Assembly (NCBI GenBank): GCA_023422775.1 | Contig: JAFAGM010000128.1 | Location: forward strand, 11,093 to 75,092 | Direction: 5' to 3' | Source: Pseudomonadota bacterium | GTDB taxonomy: Bacteria; Pseudomonadota; Alphaproteobacteria; Rhizobiales; Xanthobacteraceae | DNA length: 64,000 bases | In this document: in pieces, positions 57,432 through 64,000 of the stretch | How the letters are laid out: the number at the start of each line of letters is the position of its first letter | How positions within the stretch are numbered: the first letter of the stretch is position 1 | Notes under the pieces: model-generated | Databases searched by the model: none | Told to the model about the DNA's origin: nothing | Seen by the model: the letters and a program-made list of their open reading frames with translations, nothing else | Translations under genes and position numbers: made by a program

Positions 57432-58964
57432 TTAGAAGTTGCGCTGAGCGCGGAGCAGGAAGTTGAAGCTGTCCTGATCCTTCAACTCGTACACGGCGGC
57501 CGGCTTGGCGACCGATGCGAGAGTCGGGGCGACAACCGTGCCCGAGTACTTCTGGTCGATTCGGGTCCAGGTGAAGTCACCCGAGAAGGTCAGGTTCTTC
57601 ACAGGGGTCCAGCGGGTGATGATGCCCGCTTGGCCGATGTTGAAGTCGGGGTTGCAGGTACCAACCAGGGCCAGCAGGGCAACCGCGTTCGCGCAGATGG
57701 CAGCCTTGCCGTTGTTCCCGTACTGGATAGAGGCGTAGGCACCGTAGATGCCAGTGTTCCAGTAGGGATTCCAGTTGTGGGTGTAACCACCGCGGAAGCC
57801 CCAGGTGGTCACGTTCTCGAGCCCGGTGCCGTTTGCGCCAGAGGTGCCCGTGAATACAGCATCCGGAGCGCTGGCAAAGCCGATGCTCTGGTAAGCACCG
57901 AGCGTGCTGGCGCTGCCGAACATCGAGTAGCTGACCGCGGCCAGACTCTGCAGGTTGTATCGGGTTGCACCATCGGTGTAGACGGCCTGCATGTTGATCA
58001 CATCGCCCGCACCGGTCGGGATGTTCTTGATCTGCAGGGCACCCTGCACGGCCCAGCCCCACTTGTCGTCGGGATGACCAGTGTCCTCGGTGATGCCGTA
58101 GTAGGCCGCATGGTTGTTATGGGCAACGGCCGACAGCTGGAACACACCCCAGGCCTGGTCGACCTTGAGTACGCCGACCAGGTCGGGAGCGCGCGTGCCA
58201 CCGAAATTGTTGAGACCATTCGAGCCGCCCAGTATGCCTGATGCCGTTGCGCGCGTCAGGTTCATTATGCCCGACTGCACGACCGCGCTCTGGTCCTGGG
58301 CCGAAAAGCTGGCTGATATGCCGTTGCCGAACTGTGCAGTGTAGGTGAGCTGGTTGATACCATTGGTCGTGCCGCTGCCGCCGACCAGGCCGTCGAAGTT
58401 GTTGCCGGGATAGTTGACCCAGGGCGCATCGAACGCGGAGACCGATCTGCCCATCGTGAACCCGGCGAACTGGATGAACGCATAGTTGATGCCAACGGAG
58501 CCGCCGGCGATGCCACTGTCGGAGGGGTTGCCAACATTGCCGACAGCCGCGCTGTACGTGGTACCACCCGTGCCGGCGCCGGAGTACGAACCCGACGACC
58601 AGGTGAAGTTCGCATCGAAGAACGTGCGGACCACGCCATATTCGGTCGCGGTACGCGTATCGACGGTCAAGTTTTGACGCGCGCGCATGGAGTAATAGTT
58701 CGACAGGCGATTGTGAGCGCCCAACGGTCCGGAGAAGGCGCCGTTGTAGTGCGTGCTGTTGAATGCGGTTTCAGCGCGCAGATAACCGCCCAGCTTGATG
58801 CAGGTGTCGGTGCCGGGGATATAGAAGAAACCCGCACCATACAGGGAGCAGATCCTCACATACTCGACCGCCTTGGCCTTGACGGGCAGGTCCGCAGCCT
58901 GAGCCCCGCCAATGGCGGCCAAACCCGCGGCTGAACCGAGAATAAGGCGCTTAATCATCTTCAT
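57432..58964 (-). CDS. Outer membrane porin (Omp2-like, second copy)
   Basis: A 510-residue paralog of the porin at 54986-56530. Signal peptide MKMIKRLILGSAAGLAAIGG to AQAAD, the same mature start LPVKAKAVEYVRICSLYGAG and the same end QDSFNFLLRAQRNF. The two differ mainly in predicted surface loops (for example around residues 230-270 and 345-385), as expected for pores with different selectivity or phage and antibody exposure. Minus strand, tail to tail with the first copy. Confidence 0.95.
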   Translation of the reverse strand: MKMIKRLILGSAAGLAAIGGAQAADLPVKAKAVEYVRICSLYGAGFFYIPGTDTCIKLGGYLRAETAFNSTHYNGAFSGPLGAHNRLSNYYSMRARQNLTVDTRTATEYGVVRTFFDANFTWSSGSYSGAGTGGTTYSAAVGNVGNPSDSGIAGGSVGINYAFIQFAGFTMGRSVSAFDAPWVNYPGNNFDGLVGGSGTTNGINQLTYTAQFGNGISASFSAQDQSAVVQSGIMNLTRATASGILGGSNGLNNFGGTRAPDLVGVLKVDQAWGVFQLSAVAHNNHAAYYGITEDTGHPDDKWGWAVQGALQIKNIPTGAGDVINMQAVYTDGATRYNLQSLAAVSYSMFGSASTLGAYQSIGFASAPDAVFTGTSGANGTGLENVTTWGFRGGYTHNWNPYWNTGIYGAYASIQYGNNGKAAICANAVALLALVGTCNPDFNIGQAGIITRWTPVKNLTFSGDFTWTRIDQKYSGTVVAPTLASVAKPAAVYELKDQDSFNFLLRAQRNF

Positions 58965-59292
58965 TTTAATCCCCAGGTTTGTTCTGTTCTCTAGCGAAAG
59001 GTCCGTGCCCCTTGGGCCACTTCCAAGTCCGATTCCGCCGTCTCTTTGAGTTCGCTTCTACGATTCTCGTCTCGGCTTCTTGACGCTACGTCCGAGATTG
59101 TTCGCGTCTATCCGACTTTTTTGGAGATCAGATGACATTCGCTGGTCCCGAATACGGGCGCAGCCGGCCTCCACGGGTGTTTTACATCCAAGTTCGTCCG
59201 CGAGGAGTGAATTCTTTGAGCAAAATGAATTGACTTGTGCCGGTGATGCCGGTTTGCAACATACGCGTGTGTCGATTTTCGAGGAAGTTGCC
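58965..59292. other. Divergent promoter region of porin 2 and the double DUF3551 gene
   Basis: About 330 bases without a supported gene between two divergent, exported-protein genes. It must contain both promoters; I see no clear dyad. Confidence 0.45.
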
Positions 59293-59757
59293 ATGCGCGC
59301 TCTGGCTCTGACGATTATGATGATGGGAATGGCTTGGGCAGCCGCACCAGCCAGGGCTCAGACCTACGACCCGGCTTTCCCCGTTTGCATGCACGTCATT
59401 CCCTGGGGCGGCGGCGATTATTACGATTGCAGCTACTACACGATGGCCCAATGCGCGGCGTCAGCTTCCGGCCGCGCTGCGCAGTGCGACCCGAACCCAT
59501 TTTACGCGGGTGCGGCGGCAACGTCGCCGCGAAGCGGTCGGCGTTATCGCCACGCCCGATCGCTATCGTCGGTTCCCGCTGCGACCCTTCAGGACAGATA
59601 CTGCCTGCAAGGGCGCGTCTGGGGCTATCCCGGCAACTGCCAGTTCTCCAGCTACGCCCAATGCATGGCTACTGCCAGCGGCACTGACGCCTATTGCGGG
59701 ATAAATCCCCAATACGCATTCGCGCGTCAGCAGCAGGGTTTCTATCGGCACCGATAA
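59293..59757 (+). CDS. Exported protein with two DUF3551 domains
   Basis: A 154-residue protein with a signal peptide (residues 1-22, APARA-QTYD) and two tandem cysteine-rich DUF3551-type units. Unit 1 (23-72) has YDPAFPVCMHVIPWGGGDYY, DCSYYTMAQCAASASGRAAQ and CDPNPFY; unit 2 (about 100-150) has DRYCLQGRVWGYPGNCQFSS and YAQCMATASGTDAYCGINPQ. They are joined by a basic linker with SGRRYRHAR. GAGGAAG lies before the ATG. A single-unit relative lies at 56911-57180. Confidence 0.87.
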   Translation: MRALALTIMMMGMAWAAAPARAQTYDPAFPVCMHVIPWGGGDYYDCSYYTMAQCAASASGRAAQCDPNPFYAGAAATSPRSGRRYRHARSLSSVPAATLQDRYCLQGRVWGYPGNCQFSSYAQCMATASGTDAYCGINPQYAFARQQQGFYRHR

Positions 59758-59789
59758 CTGGCGGCGAAAAGCAAGTCTGCCGAAACCCG

Positions 59790-62069
59790 CTATTGGACGA
59801 CGGCTCCGCGATGCAGGTCGGCTTCGATCTGGAGCCTGGTGCCGCCGCCGAATCGCGCGCGATAGACCTGCAGGTTCTCCATGATTCGCTGTACGTAGTT
59901 TCGCGTCTCGGAGAACGGAATCAGTTCCACCCAGTCGACGGCGTCGACCCTGGGGTCGCGCGGGTCGCCGTAGCGTTCGATCCATTTTCTGACGCTGCCG
60001 CGGCCGGCATTGTAGCCGGCGAATGTCAGGATGTAGGAGCCGCGGTAATCCTCGATCAGCCCGCCGAGTTCCGCTGCGCCGAGCATGGCGTTGTACACGG
60101 AGTCGGTCTTCATCCTGTTGAGGTCGAAGCTGATGCCGGCCCGCTTGCTGACATAGCGTCCGGCGTCCGGCGTCACCTGCATCAGACCGTAGGCCTGCGC
60201 GGGCGAGACCACCGCCGGATTGAACGCACTCTCCTGCCGCGCGATCGAGTAGACGATGCTTGGCTCGACCTGCGGGCCGACCTGCTTGAACGAGGGGATG
60301 CCGTTGACGGGGTAGGCGTAGAAGTCGAACGGCAGGCCGCGATTGAGCGCGGCCTTTCCCATCAGGAGCATCCCGCGGGCGTCGCTGTAGCGTGAGGTGA
60401 GTTCGCCGAGCCCGACCAGGGCGTCGGGATCGCCGTTCTCGCCCATGTCGCTGAAGATCGGCAGCGCGAGCCCGCGTTCGTCGAGTTCGTAGAGCAACTG
60501 CACGGCGCGGACGATTTCGAGCCGCTCGACGCCGCGGCCGCGACCGCTCGGGACGCCGTTCAACTCGAGCTGCGGCAGCCCCAGCTTGGCGCGCGCCAGT
60601 TGGCCGTAATAGCTGGTGGACTGCTCGGCGGCGCGGCTATAGGCGGCGCGGGCCTCCTGCGTGCGCCCTGCCGCTTCCGCCGCGCGGCCTTGCCAATAGC
60701 CGGCGCGCGCCAGCGCGGTCGGATTGGCGCTGCCGACGCCGATGCGGGCGAAATGCTGCGCGGCCACCGCCGGATCCTTCAGGAAGCGAAGCGCGATCCA
60801 GCCGGCTGTGAATTCCTGTTCGGTCTTGTAGATGTCGCGCGACGGAAGTGCCGCGTCCCGCGCAATCAGGTAGGCGGTGCGGTGTTCGCCGACATCGATC
60901 ATCTTGCGCGACAGCAGGCGCCGCTCGATCCACCATTCGTTGAGATTGTGCAGACGATTGGGATCTTTCGGCACCGCCAGCATGAGCTGTGCGGCCTCGT
61001 GGAACTTCTCCCCGCGACGGAGCCACTGGATCCTCGCGAGCATGTAGCCGGGGTCGTTGTGCAGCTCGCGCGGGACCGCATCGAGCAGCGCCTTGAGGTT
61101 GGATGATTTCTTGTTGGCCGCGATGCGCGCCTTCGCCAGCGCGACATGGCCTGCGCCCAGCCGTTTGGCTGCGCGCATGCCGCCGGCTTCCTGCTCGGTG
61201 CTGTAAAGCAGTGTGTCCATCCGCGCCTTGTGGTCGCCCGCCGTCAGCAATGCCCCGAACTGGTTCATCACATTGATTTCGGTATCCTCCGACATGCCGT
61301 CGTTGCGCCAGGCCTCGCGGACCAGCCGCTCGGCGTTGGTGCGATCGCCGCGGGCGATCATGGCCTTCGCCAGCGAGAATTTGCCCTTGGCGGAGAGCGG
61401 CGACTGGTTTTCAAACCACGCCCGGATCGTGGCATCGTCGCGGCGGTCGTCCCACAGCGCGGCCTCGATGCGCCGGCGCAGGAACGTCTGCGACGGCCAG
61501 CTCGGATTGGCGGCGACAAACGCGCGGTAGCGCTCGACCGAAACGCCGTTGTTGTCGCTGCGCAGGATCAGCCATTCCGCAAGCTTGCGGGCAACCGGAT
61601 CCGAGAGCGCGGCCTGTGCCTGTGTGGCATCGGAGGCTTTCTGCTTGCGCACGAGCCCGATGATGGTTTGCAGAACGTCCTTGTCGGCCTGCGAGGTCGT
61701 GGACGTTGCGGCGACCGCCGCCGGCACCACATGCTTGCGCGGAGGCGGCAGGGCGGCGTGCTGGCGGGTCGCGGGGGCCAGTATCGGCGGGGCCGGCGCC
61801 GGTGCGGCTGGGGCCGCCGCGACAGGGGAGGCCGTGGTATTCGCGCGCGGGGTCGCTGTCGGATGTGAGTTCACCGTCGTCTTGGGAACCACGCTGCGGG
61901 CGATCGGCCGAGGCTTCGGCAATGGAACTTTGGACCTGGCCCAGGCCTCCAGGGGGAGGGCGGGCAGCCCGATCGCCAGCGCAAGGCTCGTGGCCAGTGC
62001 GGTCGACCGAAATGTGGCTGCGCGGGCGGAAGGGGTCACGGCTTTCCTCTGCGGCGGCGAATCGTTCAA
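59790..62069 (-). CDS. Soluble lytic murein transglycosylase (Slt70-like)
   Basis: A 759-residue periplasmic enzyme. A signal peptide within residues 15-45 is followed by a Pro/Ala-rich linker, a long alpha-helical superhelix (about 130-590) as in Slt70's doughnut domain, and the SLT catalytic domain (about 600-735). Catalytic Glu613 is in IARQESAFNPAVVSPAQAYG, followed by LMQVTPDAGRYVSK, TFAGYNAGRGSVRKWIERYG and FSETRNYVQRI. It makes 1,6-anhydromuropeptides from glycan strands. Divergent from dapA. Confidence 0.94.
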   Translation of the reverse strand: MNDSPPQRKAVTPSARAATFRSTALATSLALAIGLPALPLEAWARSKVPLPKPRPIARSVVPKTTVNSHPTATPRANTTASPVAAAPAAPAPAPPILAPATRQHAALPPPRKHVVPAAVAATSTTSQADKDVLQTIIGLVRKQKASDATQAQAALSDPVARKLAEWLILRSDNNGVSVERYRAFVAANPSWPSQTFLRRRIEAALWDDRRDDATIRAWFENQSPLSAKGKFSLAKAMIARGDRTNAERLVREAWRNDGMSEDTEINVMNQFGALLTAGDHKARMDTLLYSTEQEAGGMRAAKRLGAGHVALAKARIAANKKSSNLKALLDAVPRELHNDPGYMLARIQWLRRGEKFHEAAQLMLAVPKDPNRLHNLNEWWIERRLLSRKMIDVGEHRTAYLIARDAALPSRDIYKTEQEFTAGWIALRFLKDPAVAAQHFARIGVGSANPTALARAGYWQGRAAEAAGRTQEARAAYSRAAEQSTSYYGQLARAKLGLPQLELNGVPSGRGRGVERLEIVRAVQLLYELDERGLALPIFSDMGENGDPDALVGLGELTSRYSDARGMLLMGKAALNRGLPFDFYAYPVNGIPSFKQVGPQVEPSIVYSIARQESAFNPAVVSPAQAYGLMQVTPDAGRYVSKRAGISFDLNRMKTDSVYNAMLGAAELGGLIEDYRGSYILTFAGYNAGRGSVRKWIERYGDPRDPRVDAVDWVELIPFSETRNYVQRIMENLQVYRARFGGGTRLQIEADLHRGAVVQ

Positions 62070-62325
62070 TCGCTCTGGCCCTGCATCTATTTGATTGAAT
62101 ATGTGGACAAATTGCTAAAGCTTCACAGCCTGCACTGTTTGCGCCAACACCACGGCAAAATCGCGGCTGAAGGCATTTCGAGCCTGACGGTATCATTTGA
62201 GCCAGGAAAGGGCGTTGAAACAAGGTGCTAGGGCCATGCGCGGCTCTTTCGCCTGATCGCCAGACTCGATATGAATTGAAATCTGGTTTCGGTCGCGCCG
62301 TACCTAAAGCGTTTGGAGGAAGTCC

Positions 62326-63216
62326 ATGGCAGCCAAGACAAAGTTTCGGGGATCGCTCACCGCCTTGGTCACGCCATTCAAGAACGGCGCGCTGGATGAG
62401 GCGGCCTTCCGGGGTCTCATCAGCTGGCAAATCGAGCAGGGGTCGCACGGCCTCGTTCCCGTGGGCACGACAGGCGAAAGCCCGACGCTGAGCCATGCCG
62501 AGCATCATCGGGTCGTCGAGATGTGCATCGATGAGGCGAAAGGACGCGTGCCCGTGATCGCCGGCGCGGGCTCGAATTCGACGCGCGAAGCCATCGATCT
62601 GGCCGTTCACGCCGAAAAGGCCGGCGCCGATGCCGTACTGGTCGTGACGCCGTACTACAACAAGCCGACCCAGGAAGGGATGTATCAGCACTTCAAGGCG
62701 GTGAACGACGCGATCGGAATCCCGATCATCATCTACAACATCCCGCCGCGTTCGGTCGTCGATATGTCGGTCGAGACCATGACCCGGCTGTTCGAGTTGA
62801 AGAACATCGCCGGCGTGAAGGACGCCACCGCCAATCTGGCCCGGGTGTCGCAGCAACGTCATGCGATGGGGCCGGACTTCATCCAGCTGTCCGGCGAAGA
62901 CATGACCGCGCTGGCCTATATGGCGGCAGGCGGACACGGCTGCATTTCGGTGGTCGCCAACGTGGCGCCAAAACTGTGCGCCGACCTGATGTCAGCCGTC
63001 ATGCAGGGTGATTATACCACCGGACTGAAGATCCAGGACCGTCTGACCCCGCTGCATGATGCCGTCTTCAAGGAACCCGGCCTTGCGGGCGCCAAGCATG
63101 GCCTCAAGCTGCTCGGGCGGCTCGAGGAAGAAGTGCGCCTGCCGTTGATGAATGTTACGCCGCCAACCGGCAAGGTGATCCGCGACGCCATGGTGCATGC
63201 CGGCCTGATCAACTAA
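62326..63216 (+). CDS. dapA: 4-hydroxy-tetrahydrodipicolinate synthase
   Basis: A 296-residue aldolase condensing pyruvate with aspartate semialdehyde, the first step of the lysine and diaminopimelate branch. The Schiff-base Lys is in IAGVKDATAN (about 161-166), the catalytic Tyr in IIIYNIPPRS (about 133) and the Thr pair in PVGTTGESPTL (44-54). GGAGGAAG precedes the ATG. The order dapA then smpB is conserved in alphaproteobacteria; mscL is inserted between. Confidence 0.96.
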   Translation: MAAKTKFRGSLTALVTPFKNGALDEAAFRGLISWQIEQGSHGLVPVGTTGESPTLSHAEHHRVVEMCIDEAKGRVPVIAGAGSNSTREAIDLAVHAEKAGADAVLVVTPYYNKPTQEGMYQHFKAVNDAIGIPIIIYNIPPRSVVDMSVETMTRLFELKNIAGVKDATANLARVSQQRHAMGPDFIQLSGEDMTALAYMAAGGHGCISVVANVAPKLCADLMSAVMQGDYTTGLKIQDRLTPLHDAVFKEPGLAGAKHGLKLLGRLEEEVRLPLMNVTPPTGKVIRDAMVHAGLIN

Positions 63217-63260
63217 GGCAGCTATCCGCTTCGCCCCGCGATCGAACAGAGGAAATAAAC

Positions 63261-63677
63261 ATGCTGAAGGAATTCCGCGAATTTGCGATGAAGGGCAATG
63301 TCGTCGACCTCGCCGTCGGCGTCATCATCGGTGCGGCCTTCGGCGCCATCGTCACCTCGCTGGTCGGCGACATCATCATGCCGGTCATCGGCGCGATCAC
63401 CGGCGGTCTCGACTTCTCCAACTATTACACGGGCCTGTCGGGTGCGGTGACGGCGACCAATCTGGCCGACGCCAAAAAGCAGGGCGCGGTGTTGGCCTGG
63501 GGTAATTTCCTGACGCTGACGCTGAACTTCTTCATCGTCGCCTTCGTGCTGTTCATGGTGATTCGCGCCATGAACCAGCTCAAGCGCAAGGAAGCGGTTG
63601 CGCCGAGCGAGCCGCCGAAGCCGACCAAGCAGGAAGAGCTGCTGACCGAGATCCGTGATCTCCTCAAGAAGGCTTGA
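63261..63677 (+). CDS. mscL: Large-conductance mechanosensitive channel MscL
   Basis: A 138-residue two-helix channel protein that forms a pentamer and opens under hypo-osmotic shock. TM1 and the pore constriction are AMKGNVVDLAVGVIIGAAFG (residues 9-28); TM2 is FLTLTLNFFIVAFVLFMVIR, and the charged C-terminal helix is KQEELLTEIRDLLKKA. AGAGGAAA lies before the ATG. The stop codon is one base from the smpB GTG. Confidence 0.96.
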   Translation: MLKEFREFAMKGNVVDLAVGVIIGAAFGAIVTSLVGDIIMPVIGAITGGLDFSNYYTGLSGAVTATNLADAKKQGAVLAWGNFLTLTLNFFIVAFVLFMVIRAMNQLKRKEAVAPSEPPKPTKQEELLTEIRDLLKKA

Positions 63678-63678
63678 T

Positions 63679-64000
63679 GTGGCCGAGAAGAACGAGCGCC
63701 CGATCAAGGTTGTCGCCGAAAACCGCAAGGCCCGGTTCAATTATGCGATCGACGACACCGTCGAGGCCGGCATTGCACTGACGGGCACGGAAGTGAAGTC
63801 GATCCGCAACGGCAAGACCACGATTGCGGAGTCCTATGCGGATTCCAAGAACGGCGAGATATGGCTGATCAACGCCAATATTCCGGAATACCTGCAGGCC
63901 AACCGCTTCAACCATGAGCCAAAGCGGCCGCGCAAACTGCTGCTGCACCGAAAGCAGATCAACAAGCTGATGGGCGCCGTCCAGCGCGACGGCTTCACGC
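63679..64000 (+). CDS. smpB: SsrA-binding protein SmpB (partial, runs off the window)
   Basis: The first 107 residues of SmpB, the partner of tmRNA in rescue of stalled ribosomes. Starting at GTG: MAEKNERPIKVVAENRKARF, then AGIALTGTEVKSIRNGKTTI and the RNA-binding AESYADSKNGEIWLINANIP, LLLHRKQINKLMG. The C-terminal tail lies outside the window. Coupled to mscL (one base between stop and start). RNase R, its partner in degrading the rescued mRNA, is also in this window (rnr). Confidence 0.96.
   Translation, partial: MAEKNERPIKVVAENRKARFNYAIDDTVEAGIALTGTEVKSIRNGKTTIAESYADSKNGEIWLINANIPEYLQANRFNHEPKRPRKLLLHRKQINKLMGAVQRDGFT

Overview
The window reads as chromosomal DNA of an alphaproteobacterium of the Bradyrhizobium type (Nitrobacteraceae). 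Evidence: coding sequence of about 63-68 % G+C (hand-counted lines), a phasin with PhaR-like operators, the DivK-PleD pair, an EipB (DUF1849) envelope protein, rhizobial porins with DUF3551 cysteine-rich neighbours, a lysine-rich H1-like mini-protein, and many dispersed palindromic repeats of the kinds seen between Bradyrhizobium genes. This is inference from gene content; no taxonomic search was possible.

Layout. 1-4.5 kb: phasin, then clpS-clpA (adaptor and AAA+ unfoldase) and a PilZ protein. 4.7-12.9 kb: lytic transglycosylase, azlC-azlD, trmO, a conserved protein split by an apparent frameshift, a minus-strand group (ridA, gdpD, FemAB-like acyltransferase, HIT), eipB and a second RidA. 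13-16.5 kb: dinB and DUF3572 (minus) back to back with divK-pleD (cell cycle and c-di-GMP). 16.6-22 kb: accessory enzymes (class C serine hydrolase, TetR/MFS pair, LLM monooxygenase) around rpmG. 22-41.4 kb: a minus-strand housekeeping series (ruvX, pyrB, pyrC', plsY, dprA, topA, rnr, DUF983, NUDIX) interrupted by accessory genes, many on the plus strand (ddpX, AidB-like, CPBP protease, amidase, hxlR/SDR). 41.5-47 kb: cyclase, LysR plus two tandem nitronate monooxygenases, a peptidoglycan-binding protein and two tiny genes. 47.4-51.9 kb: the gat operon (gatC, small ORF, gatA, small ORF, gatB). 52-54.2 kb: gene-poor, with a 30-residue Lys-rich protein, Sel1 and PepSY proteins and tRNA-Ser(GCT). 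55-59.8 kb: two large porins tail to tail with DUF3551 proteins. 59.8-64 kb: Slt70-like transglycosylase, dapA, mscL and the start of smpB.

Most striking locus: gatB. Its first ~120 codons are host-like. From about 50,100 the sequence changes abruptly to ~45 % G+C with different codon use and runs as a foreign gatB 3' part to its own stop at 51,387, including an unusual Gly-Pro-Thr-rich linker. The native gatB 3' third (179 codons, host composition, undegraded) resumes directly at that stop in another frame. The native middle section is missing. This is an essential gene whose C-terminal three-quarters has been replaced by a xenolog, leaving the old tail as a remnant: either a scar of a mobile element that brought its own gatB end, or illegitimate recombination of incoming DNA.

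Other points worth following: a dihydroorotase-like partner of PyrB lacking the metal-binding HxH, paired PhaR-like operators on the phasin promoter, a 19-bp-arm operator between hxlR and an SDR gene, a likely CTG start, several unreported-size small genes, and several families of palindromic repeats.
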